Source: Bursaphelenchus xylophilus (Eukaryota > Nematoda > Chromadorea > Rhabditida > Aphelenchoididae). Taken from it: 64,000 bases of DNA. The stretch covers positions 6,758,001-6,822,000 of the forward strand of contig CAJFCV020000006.1 in NCBI GenBank assembly GCA_904066235.2, read 5' to 3'. The position numbers and the translations under genes were made by a program. The notes below the pieces were generated by a model. It did no database searches. It was not told the origin of the DNA and worked only from the letters and a program-made list of their open reading frames with translations. Positions 24,501 to 38,162 of this stretch are shown here, piece after piece. Numbering within the stretch: the stretch's first letter is position 1; each line of letters begins with the position of its first letter.

Positions 24501-24915
24501 AGTGAACAGTATATTTTGTTTAGTTTCCATTTTCCATCCGATACCGGGGTCGATGATCAAGGAAAAGAGTATCTGAAACCATCTCACGTTCTTCATGTGG
24601 GACCTTATAAAGGACCACTTTATGGTATGACCAAGTATAACGTAAGATTTATTTTAAGGATTGGAATTGGCCGAGATCAGTAGTTTGCCTGCCGAGATTA
24701 TTTCCAATGCCAGAACCATCGCTGAGAAAATTAGATCGAGTGTCGAAAACAAAAGAAACGAAGGGAATGTGGAGATTGGAATGGAGAGGAAGAGACAATT
24801 CTGCATCCTGGCTCACAGGATATTACACCTGATTGAAAGACAGAACTTTTGTGCTGACGAAAAGAGCGGTGCTTATCTGGCCCAGTTACAAGAAAAGTTT
24901 AAGGCTTTGAAATAG
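21561..24915 (+). CDS. msh-4: Meiotic MutS homologue MSH4 (HIM-14)
   Basis: MSH4 pairs with MSH5 to stabilise meiotic recombination intermediates and promote crossovers. Thirteen exons give 805 residues: 21561-22000, 22034-22155, 22193-22404, 22437-22658, 22695-22887, 22920-23099, 23134-23307, 23340-23479, 23518-23685, 23718-23790, 24324-24459, 24524-24624, 24659-24915. It lacks the MSH2/MSH6-type mismatch-binding domain I, as MSH4 should. The clamp/lever region (GTRTLGTYLLQPS), Walker A (GPNMTGKSTYLKQ across an intron), the Q-loop/ABC signature region (DDLSDNLSSFGVEMSEMSSI) and Walker B (VVIDELARST) are all present. The usual DELGRGT is altered to DELARST. Intron 23791-24323 carries an inverted repeat. 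It lies 282 bp downstream of the myosin stop. Confidence 0.94.
23990..24139. repeat. Inverted repeat inside an MSH4 intron
   Basis: CCGAACCCTGCAAATTTAGT at 23990 onward is mirrored by ACTAAATTTGCAGGGTTCGG ending at 24139, and the match continues inward for about 35 nt. It is a small foldback or MITE remnant with a loop of about 80 nt. A short palindrome (cgagccatatatggctcg) lies just upstream at 23942-23959. Confidence 0.7.
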
Positions 24916-25176
24916 TTTTTAGTGATGGCAGTTTTGTTATTTTGTTTTCTAACGTTTTTCTAATATTTGTTATTTATCTGCATAAAGATTTATATTAGAT
25001 TCTGGATTCCGGTGCTACTACTCGATGTTCATGTTTCTTCTATCCATCCCGCTTCCATTTGGTGAGGGTTGTTATAAAAATAAGCGGCTTAATTATATTA
25101 TGAATGAGTCGACCGCTTTCCTTTCTGAAGCCGGAGGCCCTTTTCTAGATCTCAAGACATTTTTTAATCAATTCCA

Positions 25177-28146
25177 ATGTTTGGCACCCAAGGTCACACT
25201 CGGCATCCGTCTGTCATCTCGTCTGGATCCTTGGATCGAGTAGGAGTAAGTGCTTATTCTAAGGTAATATTACTCCTGATGACTTTAGAATCATTTCAAC
25301 CCGACCTTCTTCCCCTACGCCAAGGCCTTTTATCGACTCCCAGCTGATGATGAACCGGGAACATGGATCAGGAGGTTGCAGGTAAGACGTTTATAAACGC
25401 ATTTCCTTGAAATAATTTTATTTACAGGTGTTCTACGAGAAATCACGATTGCATTACTTGTTACCAATCATTGTGCTTGTAATCTACTCATTTCTTGGAG
25501 GTTTTATTTTTTATACAATCGAATCTCCAGAAGAACAAGAGATTTTGACCAGGAAAAAACAATATATTGAACAAGAAGAGCAACTCATTATGATGGAGAT
25601 CAACAGAATTCAGCACCGAATGAAGTATTTCCTCCAGAAGAACCAGAGCCTCGAATTATATCTCCGAGAAGTGAGACAATACCGACACCTTGCCCTGAAT
25701 CGGTTAAACAAGGTGATCGTCCTTTATTTATTTATTATATAACCTTAGGCCGTCTATTGGTATGTGCTACAAGTCTACTATCTAAACGATCAGGAGAGTT
25801 ACAAGGCGTCTTTGTTACATCCCCACAATCCAGAGAGGCTCTGGAAACCTCATTTCCATTCAAATTTTGGTCGGATTTTGGCCTTGAAGAATTATACGGA
25901 ACAGGTGATTTGGAGATGACTAATAAGGTGTCGGCAAAAGCTCGTCTTCAGGTTTAGCCGCGAGGCATATACCATTTGAAAGAGCAATCTTAGGGTATAT
26001 GATAATGATTAGTTTCAAGTTCTGTAACTTTTAAGAACGCCAACGTGTAGAGAGACCTAGGTAGCAGCTGGAAAGCGTGTTTCTTGAGGCGAACCCTGAA
26101 CCTTTTGCCGACCCATTGTAAGCAATTTGTTGTTATAACTGTGAAATATTCAGTTATCAAGCCGTTGTTGGGAGATTGGGGTTGATTTTGTGACTCCAGA
26201 AGAGGCCACTTTAAAGTTGAAGAAGAGTTTAAAAGAATTCAATAAGTTCACGGGCCTGGATCACATCCTGACCCCTACCTGGACCTTCTGGAACTCCATG
26301 TTTTTGGCAGGTAATTCCCTTTTAATAACTTCCTTAGTTTGACAAAACCTGCATCTTTAAGTCACAACATATTCCACGATTGGTTACGGTAATATTTCGC
26401 CCAAAAGTCGATTGGGAAAACTAGCGGCGATGGTTTACGCAGCCATCGGGATACCTTTGGTGTTAATGATACTCCACAAATTGGGAAGATTCTGCTTGAG
26501 AGGCCTCGAATATCTGTGGAATAACGCCGTTTGGTGAGTAAATGAATACAAATTATAAGCTGACAGGTTCATGGAGTCCCTAAGTTGTGTCAAGGATGCC
26601 GAGAAGTTGAAGGGAAACATGAAATACGAAGGCGGAATGCCTGTGCTTCTGGCCGTCGGAGTGGCCTTTGGATGGATGTTTCTATGTGCTGCCATATTCC
26701 TTCAATTCGAAGATGATTGGGATTATTTCAAAAGTTTTTATTTCTTCTTTTGTTCTCTAACCACCATTGGTTACGGTATGTTATCTACGTATTGTTTGAT
26801 GACTTTAATCGCGTAACATGGCGCAACTTTCAGGTGATGTAACTCCCACCAATTCAGAAGATATGTTTTTAATTTTCGGATTTATTATCATCGGCCTTTC
26901 CCTGGTTTCTATGTGTGTAAATGTAATCCAATTGAAGTTAGAAGAACTATTTGAAGAACTTTTGATAGCCATGATGGAAGAGTATGGAGCACAAGAAGCT
27001 GGGCTGCCAGGCCCTGATCTGCAACCCAAGTTAACGGTAATGGACCTGTGGAAAGTTTGGAAAAGAAGGAGGAATCAGAATCGTCAGAAGCAAGAACAAA
27101 GTCAGAAGAATGGAAAAGAAGGTGAGGTTATTATACTCTCAATACTTATCGTTTAACTCTAGTGGTACATAAAGAGTCAGTTCAACGAAAATCTTTCTCA
27201 GAATTCAACTGGTGGAAGATCTTTCCATTCGCCAAGCGGAGAAGAGAGGTTCTTATCCATGAATTCAGGAATCGGCTTCAACAGGTTTGCTGTAAAATTA
27301 CATTTCACATGAGATTGTTAGGCCCATAAAGAGACGCAGACTGAACCCTGGGTATTACATAATCTGAATTACGTATCCGAAATCGATGAAATGAGTTGGA
27401 ACGAAACTTCCCCCGGAACCAGCAGTTCCCTCGCCCCTAGTGCAGAGTCCCAAAATGGCTATCACACCCCTCGTTCTCCAACTGTGCTGTCATCAGCCGG
27501 ATCTTCAGCAAGACGAGTGAAGGTGGCAATCAGTGAGAACAGTTCATCAGTCAGTCTGAGATCTAGTTCAAGCTCTTCTTATGCCAAAAGATATCTTCCC
27601 AGCAGACATGACCGACGGCACACGACAGTGTCCGCGGGAACAGGGACCACTGTAGGATCTGTAAAGTCAGCTCCCATTGCCGGACCTTACATTGAACCGC
27701 GCATGTCGCCCAATTCAGCCAGCATCGTTGAACAATATGCCAGTCAGAGAAGATGGACTTTTTTTGAGATCGGTAAAACACCCCGAGGGGCTCCGAGAGG
27801 GCTTGTGATACCTTACATGTACATGAGAAGGAACGCTCTTACGGTAAACGTTTTTTATTATGTTTATATTATACGTAATTAATGTACTGTCTAAGTCCTA
27901 AAAGAAGTGGACAGTTACTCTGCTGTAAAGTTACAGGGAGTGACAAGACAAAGAACGCGCTTCTTTGTGATTATTACAATTTAAGATTACCCGTTTTCAC
28001 ATTTTTCTTTTAAGCACGAGACCACTGAGATTGCGCAACTGATAGCGGAGATCGATTCTCGGTTGGTGGACTGTAGATCCATCGTTTCGACGTCTCGGGC
28101 TGTCTCCAGGACGGACCCTCCCCCGGGGCCAAGTACCCAAGAATGA
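25177..28146 (+). CDS. TWK-type two-pore-domain potassium channel subunit
   Basis: Background K+ channel of the plasma membrane; two subunits form one pore. Exons: 25177-25245, 25289-25381, 25428-25712, 25749-25904, 26154-26310, 26362-26533, 26567-26775, 26834-27121, 27163-27284, 27322-27843, 28015-28146 (734 residues). M1 is near residues 64-85 (LLPIIVLVIYSFLGGFIFYT). A long extracellular loop follows, then pore 1 TTYSTIGYGN, M2 (MVYAAIGIPLVLMIL), M3 (VLLAVGVAFGWMFLCAAIF), pore 2 LTTIGYGD and M4 (FLIFGFIIIGLSLVSMCVNV). A cytoplasmic tail of about 320 residues is Ser-rich with basic clusters. The short first exon was preferred over a nearby longer open frame because only it splices in phase. 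Which TWK paralogue this is cannot be told. Confidence 0.92.
25905..26153. repeat. Repeat-bearing intron of the TWK gene
   Basis: Within this 249-nt intron, 25931-25985 resembles 47888-47941, including an exact 20-mer (catataccatttgaaagagc at 25966-25985 and 47922-47941). It is probably a dispersed repeat; its boundaries are unclear. Confidence 0.5.
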
Positions 28147-28159
28147 GTGGAGATGGACC

Positions 28160-30887
28160 TTATAACACAACACCAGAGTCGGTATTGTAACTGTCTTCGT
28201 CTAAGGTTATGTATGGAGTTGGATTGAAGGATGATAAGGGGATTATATTGGTGGGAATGGGGACGTCGGGGATCTCCTGAGAGTTCATCATGTGCACTCC
28301 CGAGTCATTGCTGATGTAGTTCTGTCTCTTTGTCACGTTGAAGGTCGTATTTTGTGTTGGATCTTGTACCTGCTCTTCCTCGGATGTCTGCAGATCCTCT
28401 TGTTTTTGGTCTGTCTGGTGGATCTCTTCTTCCGTGCTCATTTCCTTTGCTCCTTTTATGCACTCAGGTTCTTCGTTGGTGTTATTCTCGACCTCTTTGT
28501 ATTTATCCTGAAACGAGCGATTCAAAAACAATTTTTTTCGATTACCTGAAGGTTCTGAATGATATTTTTGGGAGGATTGGTGTTGGTGATGGCCTTAACC
28601 AAGTAATTCAGATCTCTGGGGATGTCGTATACGATCTCGGCATGGCTGAATATCTTCTTGGAGCCGTTTCCCCAAGTGATGTGGATCTAAAAAAAGTCAA
28701 CCAATTCACCCACCTTACCATTCTCTTATCACTGAAGTCGATCATCGAAAGTAAAGTGCAGAATACAGTATTCAGAAGATCAGGTGATGTCTGCTTGGCC
28801 CACAGCAACTGAGACATCCTATCGCTGTGGAAGAACATAATCTGAAAACCGCGGATTAGAGGGGAGATAGGGCTGATTATCACCTTATCAGCGTCCTGAA
28901 CGGCCTTCAAACACCACAACTGCAGGTTGTTCTCAATCGCCTTTACATCGCGGGGGGCAAAGTAAACGTTGACGCCCTCATCTCTGAGGTAGTTTGACAA
29001 GAATAAGATATAAGAATTCTTTTCGCTTTCGGCATTCAAAATTAAAACTGTAGAAGGCTTGATCTCAATCAAAGGGACGTCCAGGTTGGGGTCGATGGAT
29101 AATCCAGAAGGTTTCATAATTAGAAAAAGACCTCCTCTTTGATCCTTTCCTCGACAAATGATCAAGGCCAAGATAACGCTGACGATCCCCAGACTCGTTC
29201 CTAGGATCATGATGATGATCAGCATGTGATGGGAGTCTCTGCTATTATATATTCGATCATCCACAACTCGAACATTTAATATTTGGTTTGGATATGTATC
29301 AGTGATGTCTTTTGTGAATGAGGGGAAAACAAACTCAGCACTGTCCACGGCCACACAGGCACAATCCTTCAGATTCTTGCATACGCATTTGCTCTTGGAG
29401 TTAAAGGGAATGATCTAAAATGTTCTTAATTTGATTACTCGTGGAAAGGCCTTAAAAAGTTTTTTTGTCAGCATTCTTGAGTCTGTTCTCGAAGAGACTG
29501 TAGATCAGTTCTAAACTATTACCTCGGGAGTTCGTTGCCCTGAGGTCACGTGATTAATGAACACACATGTCGACTAGTAATGGCATAATGAATTTAGACC
29601 ATAGCCGACACCTCAGGGAAGCCTCATATGAAAACGTTTGATGGATTAAAAAATAAAAAAATGTGACCTCACAAAAAATTAGAAACGAACTATAAAAAAC
29701 GTGATTGACGACATAATATGCCATGATTTGTATATCAGACATCGGAACCCACCCTGAGATAATAGATCTTGTCCAGTTGGACATCTTTCAAGGTGACATT
29801 TCCCAGCATGACATCATTGAAGTCGATCATTTCTTCCTGAAAAATAAAATCGAGTAGCCAGGGACTTACTGCATTCACGATGTAAGATTCATTTGTGGTG
29901 GCATCTCCAATCACAACTTGAATTTCATAAGCGTCAATGCAATAACTTCTTGGAGCCCCATAGAACGTGATGTTGGCACCTTTATGCTTGGGGAAGTAGA
30001 CCACTTCCTGGACTGAGGTCACCCAGCGAGATGCCTGCAGTTGCCGATCTTCCCTTTCCACGAACTCCGAGTCACAATCTGTTTTTGGAATTTCTAAAGT
30101 GTTACGAAATGTGTCGTCGCTATTGTAATGGTCTTACTGTAATCTGGAATGTCCATATGCATTTCATCCGAAGCTCCAGATGCCAAGGGAAGAACGGCGT
30201 ACTGAAATAGAGAGATAAGATGACATCACAAGTGTTTATTCAGCTGGAAGAACCAACTGTTAACACCTACTCTTAACGTGTAATTGGTTGAATACTCGAG
30301 CTCGTTTTCCAAAATAAATAAAAAGGTAATCTGAAAAGAAAATGAATATCATGGGGATTAGGAATAGGCGGATAAGAAGTAATAATAGGGTGCCTCACAG
30401 TAAATATGGGATCAATCTCCTTTTTCTTGTTTAGTTTGGCTTCATAATTAAACCTCCTCTTTTTCTGATCATTTGGAACGATTTGTAAAAGTAATCCAGT
30501 AGCATTCACAAGTGCAGCCTGCCGAAGACCTATCCTTACCCTTGCGGAAACATGAAAGGACCCATCTAATGGGTCTATCTAAAACAAGGTGGTCACAATC
30601 AAAAGAGCCCTTGCCTTATTTAAGTATGCTCCATAAAAGTTTACAGGCTTCAGAAGTTTCCTGTTATTGGACTGAATGGATGTCAGATGGGTGATGTCGC
30701 TGTCAGATGACGCGATCTCTTTGAATAAATCGACCGAAGGGATCTCCGTCTTCTTCCCAATACAATCCCAAATCCGTCGATTCAAAGAGCAGGGGAAGAA
30801 AAGACCTTGATCTGCACGATCTGCTTGCACATCCTGGATCCAGAAAAAGGTGGATAAGAGCCCCAGGAACAACGTCTTATTTCTCAT
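28160..30887 (-). CDS. IL-17-receptor-like protein with SEFIR domain (ILCR-like)
   Basis: Single-pass receptor. In C. elegans, ILCR-1/2 carry IL-17 signals into neurons through SEFIR-SEFIR contacts with ACTL-1. Exons on the minus strand: 30887-30615, 30578-30399, 30330-30271, 30201-30138, 30093-29870, 29836-29753, 29414-28719, 28686-28546, 28507-28160 (689 residues). A signal peptide (MRNKTLFLGLLSTFFWIQDVQA) precedes a Cys-containing ectodomain with N-glycosylation sites. A membrane helix (LIIIMILGTSLGIVSVILAL) leads to the SEFIR domain, starting STVLILNAESEKNSYILFLS and including GVNVYFAPRDV. An acidic Ser/Thr-rich tail ends the protein. Intron 30614-30579 has a GC donor. The upstream TTG-initiated frame was rejected in favour of the ATG that opens the signal peptide. 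It converges with the TWK gene, with stops 13 bp apart. Confidence 0.85.
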
Positions 30888-32050
30888 AACTCTCGAAGAA
30901 AAAGTTTTCGACAAGCGACGGAATTGGAGCGACAAGGACGCACTGATAGTGGAGTTAACAACCCGCCGAGGAGTCGAGGGGCTGGGGTTTCGTTCATTTC
31001 AACGTTCCCGTTTTATGACTCTTTCCTCACGCGGCCTCCCATTACTACAGTAATTTGGTGTCATAAACAAGAACTCATGCATAATGCCTGTCTATGATAA
31101 CACCGGAAACCTTTCATTTGTCCCAAATCAATGTCAGTTGGCTGATTGCCCCAGGGAACGTGAAATCAAAAGTCAAAGAAATCATTTAACTCATAAAACA
31201 ACTGCCTCGAACAAAGTACTCCTACTGTAGGGCTTAAAAAGAAAGCACAGACATGTGCAGGAGGCCGGTCTAGTTGCTCTTGTAGATGATTTCGGGATTT
31301 CCGAATTGATTTCAAGTTCAAAAATATTTTATTTCAGGTCAGATGAACAGTTTGATTTAATTTTTACTCTTAGTCCGTGATTTGTGGTAAAACAAGGATA
31401 GCGGAGATGTTCATGGCATGACGCAGACTGTTTACAAAACTTCTTTTTGTTTGTCCAACTCAATTTCTCTGCAATGAAAGACAATACTTCACCTTGAAAG
31501 CCGTCAAAAAATCAAAGTTTATCTCAATTTGCAACTTATTCCGAGTAAATATTATATGTACGCATAAACTTGTGCAATGTCTTTTTACTTTTACTTTATT
31601 GGAAATATAAAAGCGGCAAGTTGTAAGAAAACAAGCTTCTTGTGTATTGAGTTTGTATTTTTTCAGAATATTTTATTAGAATATTTCGCACATGTTATGT
31701 TTTTTATTTAATTTTCGAAACATGTGATGTGATGGAACGCACAGTGATTACAAGGTTGATCAATTCGGATTAAGCAAACAAAAGTACAGTAAGCTAAAGG
31801 AGGGTGTTATTTTTTGTTTGGTTAGTACTCCCCCCGGGGGGCTCCTCCTGGTGATGTATTTTTTTATCCAACGGAGCTGTCAGTCAGGAAATTCAAAGAG
31901 TTTCGAGATCAGCCCGATCGGCCGCCCCTGGCCCTCAATAAAAAAGTAGAAAAGGGCCAGACAATCGGGCTTTCTGTTTTTGTTGTGACCGAAAAACTAT
32001 ATAGTGGAGGGTCTCTTGGCTTCTCGCTCTTAATCCCACACTCATACAAG
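30888..32050. promoter_or_regulatory. Divergent intergenic region (IL-17R-like and kinase promoters)
   Basis: The 1.16 kb separating two divergently transcribed genes should hold both promoters. A possible TATA-like stretch, actatatag, lies near 31997, about 50 bp before the kinase ATG. A GC-rich patch (ccccccggggggctcctcc) lies at 31831-31849. No coding sequence was supported. Confidence 0.35.
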
Positions 32051-34159
<2,109 letters not shown>

Positions 34160-34699
34160 TAGTCATGCTGATTAGATTACATGCATATTGGTCATGAATT
34201 AAATTATAATAGCCCTCCTCATCTCTTAGGTCCTTTGATCTCAGCTCTCCTTGACTTTGTAATGACGTCTGTGCGCTTCCAATGTTTGACCTTCTTTCAC
34301 CTATGGTGCACTCTAAGGATCTGTTTGTCTTGCCCAAGGATACTTATCACACACTCTTAATTATTATTCATCCACTTGTTAATATTGGTCTTATCCTTTG
34401 CACGGACTGGATGGATTCGCTAATAATATTCAATGTACAATAAATATGATTAGATATTCAAAAAACATTGTGGCAAGCAAAATAAGCAAGCATGGAGATC
34501 CCCTCAGGAAAACGATGACTTCTGCATGACCTTGCTACAAAACCTGTGTAATTCCCAAAAACCTGCGTCGTCAAGAAATGGCTTGAGGCAAAACTACGTG
34601 TTGATTCCAAAACAGCATATTTAATTTTGCAATAACTGCCGCGGATAGCCGACAACACAAAAAAACGTAGACCCACTCTAAATTTTTTTACCTTTTTCG

Positions 34700-35470
34700 A
34701 CACCGACCGGTGGCGGAAAAACTTCGAAATGCTGTGCGGCGGAGACTGCTGTAATGTAAATCGATGTATGCGTAGAGAAAATGGGCGGCAAAAGACCCGG
34801 AGGATACAATATAACATTTATTTCAAATTTTTGTGATTTGACGGAGACATTTCAAAATTCGGCGGACGATTTTCTTCGACTGCGCAGAGTCAAAATTGGC
34901 TAAAACCAAAACGTAAGGTTTCCCTGGTGGTATGGCGTTAAATAAGACTTATTACGTCTCCGGCCGACTGGCAGATGAAAACACGGCAACTCGGCGGGGA
35001 AAAAATGAACCCATTTTTAAGAAATTATGATGAGAAAACTAAAATTCTAGGTCCTATACGGCCCTGATCAACCAAAAAATATGATTCTTCTTATCGGCAG
35101 TTGCTCGGCGGATATTTTTCATAATTACATAATTGGGTTAATTTTTTTCTCCGCCGAATTGCCGTTTTTTTCATCTGCCAGTCGTCCGGAATACCATACG
35201 TTTTGGTTTTAACCAATTTTGACTCTCCAAAGTAGAAGAAAAATCGTCCGCCGAGGTTAAAAATGTCTCCGCCAAATGGCAAAAATTGGAAATAAACGTC
35301 GTATTGCATACTCTGGATCTTTTTCCGCTAATTTTCTTTACACATACATCGATTTACAGCCACATTTGTAAAAAAACACTCCGCCGAATTCAAGGCGGAT
35401 TACGGAAGTCTCCGCCGATAAAAGAATTTTTTTTTGATTCTAAAAACTTCAAGGCTTTTCTGTACAATGT
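34700..35470. repeat. Long foldback repeat between the kinase and GRIP golgin genes
   Basis: About 300-nt arms are imperfectly complementary. For example, ctgtaatgtaaatcgatgta near 34750 pairs with tacatcgatttacagcc near 35345-35361. Likewise gactggcagatgaaaacacg near 34968 pairs with ttttcatctgccagtcgtcc near 35170. The sequence is peppered with CGGCGGA on one arm and TCCGCCG on the other. It has no coding content. Ends and target duplication were not resolved. Confidence 0.7.
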
Positions 35471-35828
35471 AAAAAAAATTTCGGATTGGACCACCGAGCG
35501 CAAAGTTATTAAAATGAATGGTTTTTCCAGAATTCTTAACACCCCGTAGTACCAGTGCGAAAACAATGAATGCCAACCGTTTTGAGATTGTAATATAGAC
35601 GGGCCTTGCCGCAAAAACCCCCAGGCCCGCGGCCCGGCCCGTGACGCGTCATGACGGGCCGGTTTGTCAAATTTCTGTTTTTGAGCCCGGCCGACCCGGG
35701 CCACTGATCGCCCCTGACCATGACTGCAATTAGCATAGGTGAGACTTGACACGAAGAGAGAAACAATTGACCCCCGGAATCCACGCATAAAATAATTTTT
35801 TTAGTTTTGTCGATTGCCAATCCCATAA

Positions 35829-37899
35829 ATGACTGAAGTGGTAAGTGTGGTATGACCTTTGAGAAAATTATGTTTAGGACGGGGAAACAATTGATTCAGC
35901 AAGAGAAACAAAAATCGACGGAGAACATGAGAACAAGAAGACCAATAAAGTAAGCAATCTCGGGGTTCCAGGATTTGTATTTTAAGCTCGACTCCTTGCC
36001 AAAGGAGTCATTGATAAATCTACTCAAAAAACAAGTAACCATCACCAAACAGCTAAAGCAGCAAGTGGCAGATACCAAGAAGGAGGTATGTGCAATAAAA
36101 TTTTGTTAAAGTTCCTTAATTTTAGTTAGATGATTTGCGCACACAGGTCAAAAATACAGAAAATGTAAGAGAAGTCATCATTATCAAGCATAAAGTTTAG
36201 AGAGACAATACAGTCATCCAATTGGAGTTATCAGATTACAAAAAGAGTTTGGAACAGATTAAGAAGAAGCTGGAGGTGTCTGAAACATCATTGGCAAAGA
36301 AGGATGGACTGTTAAACGAGGTAGTGGAAAAGATGAAGACCCTCACCGAACAAAATATGGCATTAGAAGACGAAAAACAAAACTTGGAAAAGGAAATCGG
36401 TAGACTAACAGCTGAATCAAAAGGTAAAGTAATATAACTCGAGGGGTTAGTTATTTCAGTTTATGATTATGACCAAAATATTTCAGAAAAAGACCTCAAG
36501 CTCGAAGAAATCGATAGGAATGCTGGAGATTTGAAGAAAATGTCCGATGAAAAAGAAAAAAAGATTGTTAATCAACTTTCGGAATTCAAAGATACAATTG
36601 AACGGCAGGGAAAAGTACTGGAAGAAACCAGAACAGTACTACAACATACTAAGGAAGAAAATGTGAATCTTGTGAGGATTAACCAAAGAATCGAAGACAG
36701 TCTTGAGTCGGTACGAAACGAGTTTAAAAAATATAAAGATCGGGCCGAGTTTCTTTTAAGTAGTCAAAGTGACAATGCTAAGAGTAAGGTCAATGACGGG
36801 TTTGAATTGGAAGAAATGTCACGACAGTTAGCTCAGAGGAATAGTGAGCTCGCCGAATTGAAGTAAGCGGCCTTTATTCTGTTTATATTCATTTAGTGAT
36901 AAAATCATCCACATTCAACATGAACTCAACTCTCAAAAAGAAAGGAATGCAGCATTGAAATCAGAATTAGAGGACTCCAGGATGTCAGTTACTCTGATCC
37001 AGAAGGATTTCAATGAACAGCGAAAACGAATTGTAAATGAATATGACGAAAGAATTAAAAGTCTGACCTCCGACAACGATAAATTGAGGTTGGAGTCGAT
37101 CGATTGGAGAGAGCGGGCTTTGAAAAGTCAGGCTCAGACACCGGTGGCATCAAATATTGAGGAAATCAAAGAGTTAAATAAGCAAGTTTCCCTCCTTAAA
37201 GATGAAATACTGACGTACAAACAGAGGGAGATGTCTAACGTCGTCGAAACCCCGCGTATGATGGTAGGTGCCATCATATTCTGTTTATTATATTTCCAGA
37301 ACTATGAATGCCATCACAAGAAAAGTGTTCCCAACCCTATCAACTTTAATATCGAGAGTTACTACCATGGGAACCCTCAAGATGGGTTTACAGAGCCTGT
37401 TCATAGGCCCGAAGGAGATCTGGTTAAAAGTCTGAAGAATGTTCTGGAGGCGCGCAACGATGACGAAACCGCGTCCACCCTGAATTTTGAGACGTATTCG
37501 TTGTCCGATTCCTTTATGCTTGAACCGGAGATCGCGGCTCAACAATTGGAACACATGAAGGAATTACTGCAAGATACAGAGGAGACGAATGCCAAGTTAG
37601 AAGATCAAGTTAGAGTGCTAAAAGAGGAGATCAGAAGAAGTGAGAGAGAAAAGGAGAGAGAAAAACATCTCGCTAAGAATACCGAGTACCTCAAAAATGT
37701 TGTCATCAAGTTCTTGGCCCCAGAGAAGGTTAATGATGGCCGGACTCAGCTCTTGCCAGTCCTCTGTACCCTTCTTAGTCTAACTCCTCAGGAGAAAGAT
37801 AAGATCCAGGAGTATCTGAAGTCCCAGGGTGTCCAGGAGTCCACTCACCCGCCTTCCGAATGGTCTGGATACTTTGGGCCTTTGTCGGGGATCTTCTAA
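35829..37899 (+). CDS. GRIP-domain golgin, GCC185/GCC2-like
   Basis: Coiled-coil tether of the trans-Golgi network that binds Arl1/Rab GTPases through its GRIP domain. Exons: 35829-35840, 35878-35949, 35987-36085, 36126-36164, 36201-36423, 36487-36862, 36897-37263, 37300-37899 (595 residues). The N-terminal motif LDSLPKESLINLLKKQ matches the conserved start of GCC185. Most of the protein is predicted coiled coil (heptads such as LNEVVEKMKTLTEQNMALED). The C-terminal GRIP domain reads NTEYLKNVVIKFL, then LLPVLCTLLSLTPQEKDKI, with the Tyr needed for Arl1 binding. It is much shorter than human GCC185 (1684 residues). The first coding exon has only four codons. Confidence 0.88.
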
Positions 37900-38162
37900 T
37901 ATATGCCCTGAACATTTTTTACAACAATGTTTCATTGGCGATGAATATGTACGTATGTGATATCGTGTTGTCAGAATAACTTCATGCATTCCTTCGGTTG
38001 TGATATCCAGCTAACTTATGATCCGAGTAAATATTATACCCTTTCGAGAGGCTTGCTGTTGTTTTACCACTATGTATATCTCCAAGAACCCGGTAGCCAT
38101 GGATACGTAATAGAATAAATAATGACAGGAAATAAAGCTTATTCCGTTGCGAGTTTATTGCA

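Noticed and set aside
24625..24658. 17-nt intron in MSH4 at 24642-24658
   Set aside because: Too short and out of phase. The donor at 24625 gives a normal 34-nt intron and the conserved YGLELAEIS.
25025..25243. Longer N-terminus for the TWK channel starting at 25025
   Set aside because: That frame hits a stop before the donor at 25246; only the frame from 25177 splices in phase to the next exon.
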